Shown here piece after piece: positions 1 through 10,713 of a stretch of DNA of 64,000 nt; position 1 is the first letter of the stretch; each line of letters begins with the position of its first letter. Location of the stretch: NCBI GenBank assembly GCA_029641185.1, contig JAPWGK010000013.1, positions 806,001 through 870,000 of the forward strand, written 5' to 3'. The notes beneath the pieces are model-generated. The model did not search any database and was not told the origin of the DNA. It saw only the letters and a program-made list of their open reading frames with translations. A program made the translations under genes and the position numbers. The DNA comes from Pseudofabraea citricarpa. Lineage: Eukaryota; Ascomycota; Leotiomycetes; Helotiales; Dermateaceae.

Positions 1-245
1 ACTTGTGACCGATTTTGTCACCGCCCCCAAAACGAAAGGAACGTGGGGTTTGGCTTTGCACTCGATAATGCTTCTTCTCACTCGCCAACTTCCCCACTTA
101 CTGTACATCTACAACCAGGTCGAGGGAAAAGGTGAGCCCGGGCCAGTATTCCAGGCCGGACAATTTTTTTGCCTTGCATATTCCTGTACTCCAGACCTCA
201 TTGAAACCATTGCGTAAGTCAAAGGAGGTCAATCGCATCCAGGAC

Positions 246-889
246 ATGATGGAGGCATACAAGAAAGTTGGGCGTGGGGGTGCTGGGAATTTCTGGTCCA
301 AGAAAGACATTGAAGAATCCGAGGGGAAGGGAAAAGGCAAAGTTTGTGAATTCCTGCACGTACAGCTCGAGACCAGAGAAGAGAGACTGACGGGCGCAAA
401 ACTCAACAGGATATAGAGGCCCAACCCACGCACAACCTGACCGCAAGCCTCACATCCTCACAGCCGCCGTCTGAATATCTTCACACGGGCCGCGGCGGCG
501 CTGGCAATTGGGTGCAGCCGACCGAGCTGCTCTCGCAGGGTCTCGCGCAGCAAGCCGCCCCTCCCAACCCTACGGCTGAGGCAGTGCCTTCCTCTCCACG
601 ACCGCGACCGCGCATGCCTCCATCCGCATCTTCGACCTCGTCGAACAGCACCCCGCGCTACCGAGGGGGCCGCGGCGGTGCGGGGAACTATAGCATCCCT
701 GAGCCGCCCGAGGAGCGCGAGAGAAAGGAGCGCTTGGAGAGGGAGGCGGTCGAGGAGAAAATCCGTCTCGATGTCGAAGCTGGCCTGGCTAAACCCCCCA
801 AGGCCTATGGTGGCTTTGGAGGTAGCTGGGAGATGGGTCCTGTTGGGCAGGGCCAGGGGCAGGGCGTGGGCAGCAGTAGTCGGGGTTGA
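246..889 (+). CDS. GRGGAGN-repeat protein (DUF3602/Par32-like), 5' end uncertain
   Basis: Exons 246-341 and 410-889; the 68-bp intron has a GTTTGT donor and a CAACAG acceptor and joins the two frames in phase 0. Three copies of the motif GRGGAGN(F/W/Y) are visible, one in exon 1 (followed by FWSKKD), one just after the intron (followed by WVQP) and one near codon 675 (followed by YSIP). Repeats of this motif define the fungal DUF3602 family, which includes yeast Par32, a phosphoprotein reported to act on ammonium transporters. The C-terminus is a charged helix-like stretch followed by a Gly/Gln-rich tail. The first Met at 246 was chosen because it precedes the first motif closely, as in short family members. 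The frame stays open upstream to about 132, so an earlier exon near or beyond the window edge is possible. Family call is firm, the start is not. Confidence 0.7.
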
Positions 890-2145
890 GGGATTGCTGT
901 GATGGGAGGTTTGTTCTGGAGTTTGCTGGGAGGCTTGGGTGTTATGGGTTGGGGATTGGGAATTGGGGTTTGAGGAGTGAGGCTTTTCAGGGGGGGAATC
1001 TCATGTATGATCTCGTTCTTGATACTGATTTCGAGATCTGGAGACTTCAATTGCGTGTAGGAGGTTTAATTCTCCCTTTTCATGGGCATCTTCTTCCTCT
1101 TTGTTCACGCAGGCTGGGGCGGATTAATATTCTAATTAAAAGCACCATCTGTGGCTGGGAATTATCGTGAATGCCTTTGTCGGACGTGTGTTCTTTTCTT
1201 TGTCTTTATTCAATGAGACTCGAATTAAACTTAGATGCTAAATCCCATTTATTTTCTTTCATACAAATCTAAACATAGCAGGTATATGTCTTCTAGAACA
1301 AAACGTACCTATTTGCGTCCCTTTCTTCTCGGCCCTCGTGATCGTACTCTTATCTTCATCATTCTAATCTACTTTTCGGTTTTAACCTATCGACCTAGGC
1401 TTCGTTTGGTGTTGAGATGGAGGGAGCTTCCCTTTTTTTCTTTCTTTCTTTCTTTCTTTCTTTTTCTTTCTTTGTCTTTTTCTTTTTTTGCTTGATGGGA
1501 TGCCTGGTGGTTGAAGCTCGAATATCTCAAAATACTTCTCTGGCCTCCTAATGGCTGGCTCCCTTACTCTTGCAAGCCCACGCCACGTCAGCTACCTCGC
1601 CTCGCTTGTGCTGCACCTTTGTCGCCAGAGCTAGAGGACTTGAGAACGTACTAAACTCACGTTTTGGGATAGCTAGCCAGCTTGCTGTGCTCATGGTAGC
1701 TCACAGGATAAGGACTGAGATATTGGTGGAAAAATACGTGCATAAATAAATATTCATGTCGTGCAATGTCAATCGCACGAGAGGAGAAGTATATTCTTGG
1801 CTCCTTGGCGTCTGCCTAGCCGAGCAAACGCGTACACGTACAACACGCCCTTTTGGGAGCAGAAGCACGGGAAACATAAACTCATGACTTACCCCACTTC
1901 CCCTCGAAGACCGAAGGTATCAAACACGGAAAGCCGCGAGAGATAGGGTGAATAGAAGAAGAAGAGGAAGCATAAAAAGAAGAAGGGGATAAGAAAAAGT
2001 CACTTGCTAACTTTCTCATCTTCAACCCCTCCTTTCAACCTTCACTAAGTACATTCGAGCTATACGCCCAACGGGACAATACAAAACCAGCCCAGCTCAG
2101 AAGAAAAGAGAAAAGACAGGGGAAAAGAAAAGAAAGAAAAGAAAG
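890..2145. other. Intergenic; pyrimidine tract and purine-rich leader
   Basis: No supported gene. A CTTT-type pyrimidine microsatellite lies at about 1431-1490. Upstream of the next gene the + strand turns strongly A/G-rich (about 1950-2000 and 2100-2145), which fits a fungal promoter and 5' leader. Confidence 0.5.
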
Positions 2146-2811
2146 ATGGCCGCTCTCCCATCAACACCACAGACGCTCCACGGCGGTTGCTTCTGCAAAG
2201 CCATCCGCTACACCATCTCGATCCCGGCGCTGGAAGAGCGTCCAGGGATCCAAGAGCGCTTCCTGAAGAACCTCATCGTGCCACTGTCGGAAGCGACAGC
2301 ACGGCTGCCGTTCTTCTCCTTCGACCACTGCCACAGCTGCCGGCACATGAACGGGTCGCTATTCATGAACTGGATCATCATCCCGCAATCCTGGGTCTCG
2401 TTTACTCTGCAGCCTCTTTCGGCGCGCGGTCCTACTCAGCCAGAGCAAGAAGAGAAAATCAATCCGCCGACTCTGGAATTCCTCTTTCCCGGAGCAAAGA
2501 CCGAAAAGGAACCCGAGAAAGAAAGCCTGGATCAGAAGACGCACCTCCGCTACTTCGAGAGCTCCCAGCATGCCAACCGCACCTTCTGTGGCCGCTGCGG
2601 CACGGGCATCTCCTTCCTGTACAGCGGTCCCGACGATGAGATGGCCGCGGCCGATGCGTGGGGTCCGCACTGCGATGTGAATTTCGCGACGCTCGATGAT
2701 GAGTGTCTGGAGATGGATGGCGTGAGACCGCATAAGCATGTCCATTATGCGGAGGCCGTCTCGTGGGTTAGCGCTGTTATGGAGAAGGGTGATAAGGGGG
2801 TTGTTGGGTGA
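2146..2811 (+). CDS. GFA/CENP-V-type zinc-binding domain protein
   Basis: Single exon, 221 residues. The fold is that of the glutathione-dependent formaldehyde-activating enzyme family (Mss4-like, old DUF636). Zinc ligands are visible in order: CFC in GGCFCKAIRY near residue 15, CHSC near residue 64 (FDHCHSCRHMNGSLF), and CGRC near residue 148 (FCGRCGTGISF). The late segment with DVNFATLDD matches the usual end of the domain. The family holds small zinc proteins of mostly unproven substrate; a formaldehyde-glutathione role should not be assumed. The insert between the second and third cysteine pairs is longer and more charged (Glu/Lys-rich) than in a minimal family member. The start Met follows an A/G-rich leader and leaves the first Cys pair at its normal place. 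Confidence 0.85.
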   Translation: MAALPSTPQTLHGGCFCKAIRYTISIPALEERPGIQERFLKNLIVPLSEATARLPFFSFDHCHSCRHMNGSLFMNWIIIPQSWVSFTLQPLSARGPTQPEQEEKINPPTLEFLFPGAKTEKEPEKESLDQKTHLRYFESSQHANRTFCGRCGTGISFLYSGPDDEMAAADAWGPHCDVNFATLDDECLEMDGVRPHKHVHYAEAVSWVSAVMEKGDKGVVG

Positions 2812-3539
2812 TGGGTGACGAGTGATGGGTTGGTGAGTTCATACCTATTCGTGGTTTTGTGGTTTGACATCATATTTCTTTAATTCAATTCCACTTTCTC
2901 GGATGAAATAACTCTCCATTCCTTGCATACAGTAGTATTCTTCGCACCACTCAATTCGCTGGCTCGAAAGGAGCTTTCTTGTTTCTGCTGTGTTTAATTT
3001 GACATTTTGATTTATTTGAAATTAAAATTAACTCTAAAAACAGATACGATGGAGTTTTGAAATCTAATAAAGGAGAATATCCAAACAAAAAAAAAAATGA
3101 TAATTAAGCGACGAGGCGATCGCAGCCATCTTCCAAAAAAAAAAAAAAAAGTGTGCCATCAAAACTTGATGTTCTGCGGTAATACATATGATGCGCCAAA
3201 TCTAAAATGGGGATAGATGTAAAGAATATCGACAAAATGACTGTATAGTACTGGTCGTACTCATCACAGCCACCGCATAACCTGAACTCCGTCGCTTAAC
3301 GACCAACTCGCCAAGGGCATACAAGCATCCACACAGTATCCCTGCCACCCCCAAGGTATCCCTTCAATGGAATATTGCGAGCAGCTGGTCCTCCCTACAA
3401 CTGATGCGCTTTCTGGACTTTGTCAGGGTGAAAAGCGAATCAACGCGTGCCTCAGACTGGGATCGCCTCAAGCGAGCATGTTGCTGAATCCCTGCCGCGT
3501 TGTGCAAAATCCTGTCGAGGGGGGATATGCATCCATATT
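2812..3539. other. Intergenic with two poly-A runs
   Basis: No gene seen. It holds the 3' flanks of two genes and two A-runs on the + strand (about 3088-3099 and 3135-3150). Confidence 0.5.
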
Positions 3540-4796
3540 CTAGTCCGAAGTCGCGTTTTCTTTATGCTCATTACCACCGGCCAAGGATCCACGTATCGTG
3601 GTCTCCAAACCTCGGCACATTTCAACCACGGCTACATTCTCAGCACAGTTACACCACGACTGGTATTCTTCTTTTTCTTCGATGTGCGGGTCTATCTCGT
3701 TAAACTCGGACAGGCTCCAGTCGGTGGACTCTGGCAAATAGGTGGGAGAGACATCAAAGAGAAAACGACAGTCTGGGCACCTAGGGACGATATTGGGAAT
3801 GCCATCTTTCTTGTTTTTTGTGCACTGGAACGCCAGGCCGGGCAGCTTGATCGCGTCGGCGTTATATGCAAGATGTGGCATAGTAGTAGCTACAAACTCG
3901 CGCGCTTTGTAGTACGCTGCCTTGACGGGATATTTAAGATGAGGGGCAGGTGCACATTTCTCGTAGGATTTGGCGATGTTGTCGATTAATTTCTTGCCTG
4001 TGTTAAAGCGGTGTTGGAGCTTGATGTTCTCGTCGGGAAGGATGCGCTTCAGACGGTGCTCACGACGCATTTTGTTAAGGGTTTTGAAGTGACCGAATCT
4101 CTCGGGGGTGGCACCCGTGAAGTACCCGCACGTATGAGTACCTATGATGGTAAACGTGTGTGGCCGGTTGTCCTTCCAGGTTGGACGATACTTGAAGGAT
4201 TCAAGTTTGCTGATACTGCAGCAGAGATCTGGAGGACTTAGTTAGCATCGGTAGAGGGTGTAAAAGTCGGTCTATGGGATGGGAGTGTCTGGCCGCTCAC
4301 CATGTAACGAGAATGCGGTAGAATCCCTTGACAGGATCCTAATTCTGAGACGTATCAACAGCTCCTCCGGCGAGCGATTGGAAATTCGGGGGGGTCTTTT
4401 TGTCTTTCCCAGGAGATCTAGATCCTCCGCAATTTTTTCCTGAAGTTGTTGGATCTTGTCTTGCTTCGCTCTTAGTCCAGTTTTGGTTTTGCGATCTTTG
4501 TCGCTTTCACTCAGCTTAGAGATTGAAGGTTCGATAAAGGGAAGAATATGGCATTCGAGGTACCAGAGCCAGAGAACCAAGATGTCCGCAACTTCCTCAT
4601 ACTGGCGTCCAAATGTGGCTTGATCCTTTTCGGTCGCTAGCTGAAGGGTCTGGAGATCTGTTCTAGTGGATTTTACACGGTTCTCGATTGCGCTGAGGAT
4701 TCCGATGGTGTTTTGATCGGGCTTTTTGAGAGGTTCCTGATTAAATGTCTTCCAATCAACTTCAGACATAAAAATGTCATATTTGCCAGACGCCAT
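3540..4796 (-). CDS. Unrecognised two-exon protein with Cys pairs
   Basis: Exons 4796-4301 and 4228-3540 on the minus strand; the 72-bp intron has a GTGAGC donor and a CTAACTAAG...CCTCCAG acceptor region and restores one frame of 394 residues. I do not recognise the family. The first exon begins MASGKYDIFMSEVDW and carries a predicted coiled coil near residues 120-150 (AKQDKIQQLQEKIAEDL). The second exon has FTIIGTHTCGYFTG, a basic KMRREHRLKRI stretch, CPDC and WCNC, which could be a metal site. Upstream Mets at 4826 and 4898 are in frame and would add a hydrophobic N-terminus. They were rejected because a TATATA element lies at about 4852-4857, inside that extension and about 55 bp before the chosen start. 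Confidence 0.55.
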
Positions 4797-5444
4797 GATT
4801 TCAGTTTTGGAAGAGGATAACATGACGGAAGCAGAAGAGGAAATGAAAACAATATATACCCAGAACAAGAAGACGAAGACATAAAGGAAGAGAATCATTC
4901 TGTCTCATTTAATTTGCACCAGAAACCACTGGAAAAGCAATGTCTATGTACCTGTCTCAGTTTGTGTTTGTTGTGATGCTTGTATGTCACATGATGTCGC
5001 GGAGGCGTCTTTGTTACAACGTATCAGCCCAAATTGTTCAGACTTGCACTGGCCATTTTTGAGCCTGTGCCAGCACTTCTTTGTTCTAAAACCCTGGATC
5101 TCGCTACCACAAATACGTTGTATTCCAGGGGTTATGTGACTAGGAATAATACAAGGTATAATACTAATAGATAACAGCTTACCCGTTAGTTCGTTGTTAT
5201 GCTATCAAAGTATATGCTTAATATAGACTATCAGCTATATTAAACAACAATATAAAGGCGTCCCTCTTGTAGTTATCCTCTTTCTTCCTTAGACAGATCA
5301 ATGCCTTTGAACAAGAACTTTCAATTCATAAAGTGAATATATAGTGCCTATCCATCTGTTGATTGCAGTCAACCGACAACAACACCGTCAGAGAAACACA
5401 GCAACGATAACGCTAGAATTATTATTCGACGCCCCGGAAATATC
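4797..5444. other. Intergenic, AT-rich centre
   Basis: No gene. About 5120-5270 is rich in TA dinucleotides, as in degraded repeat DNA of fungi, but no element end could be recognised. The rest is the divergent promoter space of the flanking genes. Confidence 0.4.
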
Positions 5445-6461
5445 ATGAGTCGTTCTCCCTCTCCTTCGTCCTCTCGATCTCACTCTCCTTCGTCCTCTCG
5501 ATCTCACTCTCCTTCGTCCTCTCGATCTCACTCTCCTTCGTCCTCTCGTTCTCACTCTCCTTCGTCCTCTCGATCTGACTCTCCTCCGTCCTCTCGATCT
5601 CACTCTCCTTCGTCCTCTCGTTCTCCCTCTCCTTCGTCCTCTCGTTCTCACTCTCCTTCGTCCTCTCGTTCTCACTCTCCTTCGTCCTCTCGTCCTTTGC
5701 CTGATAGTTTTGGACGCGAGCTATTCCATCGCCTCTGCCACGATGATCCAGACGACTTTTGGGACTTTTGGGAGTTCTTCGAACAAATAGGAGATTCACC
5801 TCTCCCTCTTGGTTCGGAGCTCATCCTCCGCTATGAAGACGGTGCTGATTATGGTGGTAAGTATGCTGCTTCCATACATAGCAAGTTTATCACTCTTGGT
5901 TTTATTGAGCGGGCTGATGGTGAGTATTGCCCCTACTCACTCGCGGTTACAAGTAAAAAACCCCGTTCCTTGGTTCTCTTCTTTACTACAATTAGGTACC
6001 ATGATAGGTATGGCGACTACCCGCCGCCACAAAATGTTCAACACGAAGACAGTTTTGAAATCATGACTCCCTTGATTGATATCTGTAACAATTATCCCAA
6101 CATTCAACTCTCAATTCGAGGTAACGACAGTGGCAAGCCTGCAGATTTAAGGTACGTATCTCTAGTCGCAATTATATTACTTATGACTGACCATGGTTGT
6201 TCTTTCTATAGTGTGCTTGAGGGATCCATGTCTGGCTACTCTGATCGTTTTCCTCCTCCCACGAAGCATAAGGCTATCTTAAGGTATAAGGGTACAGATT
6301 ATTTTGTGGAAATGAAGGGAGCAAGCAGTTTGGTAGAAGATGACGATTTTCTCTCGGGCCGTGGCGTCGATGTCAAGATTCTCCCGGAAAAGTGTTACCG
6401 TGAGCCGCCAAAGGTTCCTAAGGTTCGTGCATTCTTACCTGGATCTGGAGCTGTGTCGTGA
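5445..6461 (+). CDS. SR-repeat protein of unknown function
   Basis: Exons 5445-6151 and 6212-6461 give 318 residues. The 60-bp intron has a GTACGT donor, a TGACTGAC branch site and a CTATAG acceptor. It is a multiple of three without a stop, so an unspliced reading adds 20 residues. The N-terminus is about ten copies of an 8-residue Ser/Arg unit (SRSHSPSS and variants), encoded by a 24-bp minisatellite. The rest is an acidic, aromatic-rich globular region (DDPDDFWDFWEFF near residue 100) and a Lys/Pro-rich C-terminus that I cannot place in a family. RS repeats are typical of phosphorylated nuclear or RNA-processing proteins, but there is no RNA-recognition motif, so function is open. The gene sits in AT-rich surroundings. 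Confidence 0.6.
   Translation: MSRSPSPSSSRSHSPSSSRSHSPSSSRSHSPSSSRSHSPSSSRSDSPPSSRSHSPSSSRSPSPSSSRSHSPSSSRSHSPSSSRPLPDSFGRELFHRLCHDDPDDFWDFWEFFEQIGDSPLPLGSELILRYEDGADYGGKYAASIHSKFITLGFIERADGEYCPYSLAVTSKKPRSLVLFFTTIRYHDRYGDYPPPQNVQHEDSFEIMTPLIDICNNYPNIQLSIRGNDSGKPADLRYVSLVAIILLMTDHGCSFYSVLEGSMSGYSDRFPPPTKHKAILRYKGTDYFVEMKGASSLVEDDDFLSGRGVDVKILPEKCYREPPKVPKVRAFLPGSGAVS
5448..5687 (+). repeat. 24-bp coding minisatellite, ten units
   Basis: Tandem 24-bp units encode SRSxSPSS. Variants carry His, Pro or Asp at the fourth residue, and one unit has PPS. Because 24 is divisible by three, the complement is also open in two frames; those readings (Arg/Gly-rich and Lys/Glu/Ser-rich) are artefacts of the repeat. 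Confidence 0.9.
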
Positions 6462-7817
6462 TCGAGAACGATTACCTGTAGCTCTTACCTGTAGCTTTAC
6501 GTACGTACAGAATAGTGGGATTCACTTATTCATACGCGGTAAGCATGGTAGGTAATACTGTGGTTGTATAGAGGAGGATCATAAGGATCTGTAGAGTGGT
6601 TATTGTTGTTCTTAGGTCACGCGATTGTATCAGTTATAGCTTAGTTAGCAGTCGTTTGGTATTTAGTTGCAGTAGTTTCTTAGTAGTATAAATCAACCCA
6701 TTTTTAGCTCTTCATATTATAGCCGCAAGAGGAGAGTATATGTTCAACTGTTAAGGGTGGATTATTGGCATGAGGAGAAGATCATCGCCTTTGGAGTTTG
6801 GCGATAGGCTATTATTTCTCTCAATGCAGTCGGTCCTCAATTTTCGTACTGGAATAGTTTCTGACCGTCAGATAATATAATTGAAGCAGCAATGCAAATA
6901 CCAATAACTAAATCGTTGCTCCTTGTCCCTTTCTGTTTCTAATCTTGGTTCGTTGGCAGCAAGGTCTATCAGCTGTGTGCCTATAGCTAATCTTGCTAAG
7001 CGAGGGAAAGAGGGGCTGGGAAGCGACCAAAATCAGACAACCGACCTAACTTTTCACCACGAGATCTCCATTCAGATGCAAGAAATGGCGCATGTGTCTA
7101 GCAAGAGATAGTCAACAATTGTTCGGCACATACTCGATGCACTGTCAGCGCCCTGCAGCTTGAGATCTTGACAAGTGGAGACAACTCTATGCTAATTCGC
7201 CTAATGAATCAGCCCAAAATGGAAGAGCGGCTCATAATTGGGCCGGTGACTATCACAAATCTCTTTGAAAGACATGTTACTATAATCGGAGAAGTTTCTC
7301 CATTTGAAAAAGAAGTATGATAAAGAAAGGATTGTAAGTTCCTTTTCGTTGTGAAATATTAATAGCTTTAGCGAGGAACGAACTCTCTCTTCCGGCGCGT
7401 CTGGCAAATGCCTTTATGGTTGTCTTTGTGGTTGTCTGTATGGTTGCATATCACATCTCGTTGAACAATCAGAATGGGTGGAATGCCGACAGTAGCAAGC
7501 TTGCTACATACTAACATATAATTAGTTTACTAAGCATAACGTCGGATAGAGGCCGAGGATCATATCATCTCGGGATCTTATATTCCCCCGCATTAAAAGC
7601 CCGCAATCTCAACACCGCATCCAAACTCCGCAACGTGAGAGGAACGAAAATCATGCTCTGACATTGGACAGGCAGGCGAGTCGGGTGGTTACCTATTCTG
7701 TGGGAGTTTTTGTATATAAAAGCATGAATCCCACTACATCAGGATGACTCTCTCTCATCCATTCCATTCTTCCAAGCATCATCCCATCTTCCTTACCAGA
7801 ACAGCCCATTACTCACA
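6462..7817. other. Intergenic, AT-rich; TATA box near the 3' end
   Basis: No supported gene; short open frames near 6923 and 7201 lack family resemblance and splice support. A good TATA element (TATATAAA) lies at 7713-7720, about 100 bp before the next start. Confidence 0.5.
7713..7720 (+). promoter_or_regulatory. TATA box of the isochorismatase-fold gene
   Basis: TATATAAA followed by a pyrimidine-rich leader with TCATCC repeats and a start codon 98 bp downstream. Distance and composition suit a fungal core promoter. Confidence 0.6.
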
Positions 7818-8596
7818 ATGTCTTCAAAGCTAGCAGTTGTCCTCGTTGACCCTCTTAACGAATTCCTTCATCCAGATGGGAAGTTGTACAGTTTGGTACA
7901 GCAGGCCGTCGAAGCCAAACGACCTGTAGATCACCTGCAACGCCTGGTTGAGAAGGCAAGAAGAGCCAAAATCCCCATCTTCTACGCCCTTCACCAACCA
8001 AGTCGAGACAACTATATGATCGGCTGGAAGCATCTAAATTCCTCGCTCGCGGGAACCAAGGAGCATCGCATCTTCGAGGAAGGGAGCTGGGGGGCACAGA
8101 TCATTGATGGTTTGGAACCTAAGCCAGCTGAAGGGGATGTGGTAGTTTCCAGGCACTGGAACAGCAGGTTAGTCTTTCCGGAGCTGCTATTTTCCACCTA
8201 AAGCTGAGATGTATAGTTCTTTTGCAAACACGGATTTGGACTACCAGCTCCGCCAGATTGATGCCACACATCTGGTATTTGCTGGCATGGCTACAAATAC
8301 ATGCTTGGAATCCACCGCCAGGTATGCCAGGGAGCTGTAAGTATCTACCGAAGCGATATTTTAGAGACTTGGGCTAATAAACTTGTTAATAGAGGGTATC
8401 ATGTCACTTTATTGTAAGTGCTTGCATTGTCCTCGACTGGCTCTTCTAAACTAACCACTGCAGAACCGATGCTACCGCCGGATTTACGATAGAAGCAACA
8501 GATGCTGCTACAAACTTAATCTGGCCTCTCATTGCTGACGAGGTCACTACAGTGGATAAGTGGGTAGCTGATACAAACCCTCGGGAAAAGATATAA
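7818..8596 (+). CDS. Isochorismatase-fold cysteine hydrolase
   Basis: Four exons: 7818-8167, 8217-8336, 8393-8413 and 8464-8596, joined in frame to 207 residues. Exon 3 is a 21-bp microexon. Family marks are the early Asp in VVLVDPLNEF, the HWNSSSFANTDLD segment across the first splice site, and the nucleophile Cys in GMATNTCLEST, followed by ARELGYHVTLLTDAT. Members hydrolyse amide or vinyl-ether bonds with an Asp-Lys-Cys triad. The Lys usually found just before the HW segment is not evident here, where the sequence reads VVVSRHW, so activity or residue usage may be atypical. Substrate unknown. It ends about 180 bp from the convergent Zn2Cys6 gene; a functional link is possible but unproven. 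Confidence 0.85.
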
Positions 8597-8773
8597 ACAA
8601 ATGGTATCGAATCCGTCATTTGTAGGCCAAGACCGTTCGGAACATCCCTTTCAACCTGTCCCTGCATATGACGGTGAACTAAGATTTTAGAAAGCCGGAG
8701 GGTTTTAGCTATAAATTCAAATTGTGATACGTTGCATTTATCAAAGCACCATTATTTTACCTAAGTATACGGA

Positions 8774-10713
8774 TTACACGTCTCTTCTGTTGCCTGCAAA
8801 ATCTCAAGATATGTTCCTAAGCACATATTAGCCCAAGGAGCCTGAATGTTCACAAATGCACTTACCTGCGCTTCTCCATCTGTGGCTAAGTGTCTCTAAT
8901 GCTCCCCTAAGCCCTTGATATTCTTCTTTGTGCAAAGACGAAGGTTGTGCCCAGTGAAGGTTCAGGTGCAAGGTTGCAGCCATATAGATGATATTCAAAG
9001 CAAATGGAGATACATAGTCGGTAGCTGTGTAGGTTGATACTCTTACCATTCGAGGGACTATATCATTCACAGACTTTAAGACGACTTCTGTTTCTGGCGA
9101 GATATCTTGAGTTGAATATAGAGGCCTCTCGGATCCCAAACCACCATGCGTCTCATGATACATGTCAAGAATAAGTATCGCACTTTATCTATAAGTCGTC
9201 ATTCAAATACATCAAGTAGAACCAGAAAATACCTATAACAGACCGCTGACTGCGTGCAAAGCTCAAGACGCCTCTCACTCTCTTCAACATGGAATACACT
9301 GACCAGGGCTAGCAAAGTACGGCGCAGCTGAACTGCCTCAGCTACATGCCGCTCTCTACCAGAACGACAATCCGCAACATGATCTAACGTGCAGCTTAAG
9401 AAGCGTACAGATTGCGCCAATCGAGCGAATCTTCCCATGCTAAGATTTGATTCCGAGGAAAGGGTGATAGCGTCCTCCGGTTTTGAAGACTGGTGATATT
9501 AGCTTTCAATATTCAACAAAAGTAGTACCTCGACATCGTACCCCATCATCCCATGCGGCATCATCGACTGGTAGATAACAATTTAAATCGGGATCTTTCG
9601 TGGCAAGAGTTCGCAGAGGGTTCCCAAAATTAACGAATCTTTCGCGCAAGTCAGTAGAACCGAAAACAATGGTCGATAGACCACGAGCCAGAAACGAAAA
9701 CAAAGTTTTGTTCGGATCCTTCATTCAGTACTCCACATACCACCGCAATTTTCCGTTTTGGCAGGAAAACACTGACCTGTCCAGGACCAAAATAGCCCAC
9801 CACACTCGACGTCTTTCTTCGACTTCATTCCATGGTAACCGTGAGACATCTAAGGGTGATATGGCCTTGTCAATATCAAGCGCTGCTCCATATCGCGCAC
9901 ACGTGCCGACCGAGAGGAAGGCAGCAGGGTATATAGCATGACCGACTTCATACAGAGCAAGCAAGATACCCGACTGTAAGATATCGACCGACAAGATGCC
10001 AGCAGCGACAGTTTCTGCGTGGAGCCGCTTGGCCATCTGGTATATGGCAGCATCGGCGCTTGAAAATGGCGAGGAGACTAGCCTCATGCATAAAACGAGG
10101 AGCGAGAGTTCCGTCCACTGCTGAGATAGTGGATGTAGCAGTTGTTGATAGAAGCGGCTCTTGGAAATGATAGGCATCCAGAGATGCACTTTCTGGAAGA
10201 ACGTCTTGGCTGTTGCGCGGATTGAAGCAGTGCTCCCTACCATATCGTTGACTTCTTTACTGCACTTCAATGATTCGACTTGTTGTAAAGACAGACGAGC
10301 TCGTCGGAACGCGGCGACATCTAGGAAATAAATAGCTGCAAGTGATGATGATCGAACAGATGGTGAGATCCCCCCATAAGAGACTGACTGGCCTCTCTGA
10401 GGTGAAGGTGACGATGATGTTTCCGAACCGGATATAGAGCCAACAGGATCTCGATTTAGGGTGTTTAACACCCTCTTTTTTCGCTGCGCAGCATATTCAC
10501 ATCTGAGCCCTTTACTAAAAGATAGAACAGAAAGGTCAGTGAGCGAGCGGGGAAAGACGAGAAGGCAGAATAAGAAAGCGCGACATGTGAGAACTTGATT
10601 ATTAATTACCTGGCACATAGGGAACAGTCAGGAAGTCTTCGGTCACATTTCCTCTTTCCTTTCCGACACCTGAAGCATGCAAAAGATGCAGCGGAGGATG
10701 ATTTTGTCGGCAT
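8774..10713 (-). CDS. Zn2Cys6 transcription factor with fungal middle homology region
   Basis: Six exons on the minus strand: 10713-10610, 10514-9777, 9638-9542, 9489-9233, 9182-8866 and 8793-8774, all phase-consistent, 510 residues. The binuclear cluster is complete only after splicing exon 1 to exon 2: CFRC, six residues, C, DRRLPD, CSLC, six residues, C (exact C-x2-C-x6-C-x6-C-x2-C-x6-C). A Ser/Pro linker follows, then the fungal_trans region with ERRRVWWAILVLDR, FVNFGNPLRTLATKDPD and LPVDDAAWDDG. The role is DNA-binding regulation in the nucleus; the target is not deducible. The last exon of 20 bp (ending GNRRDV) is the least certain part. If the last intron is retained the protein ends about five residues later in other sequence. 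Confidence 0.85.

Noticed and set aside
5388..5799. Two long minus-strand open frames (Arg-rich and Lys/Glu/Ser-rich) opposite the SR repeat
   Set aside because: A 24-bp repeat without stops is open in several frames; only the + strand continues into non-repeat coding sequence with a proper intron.
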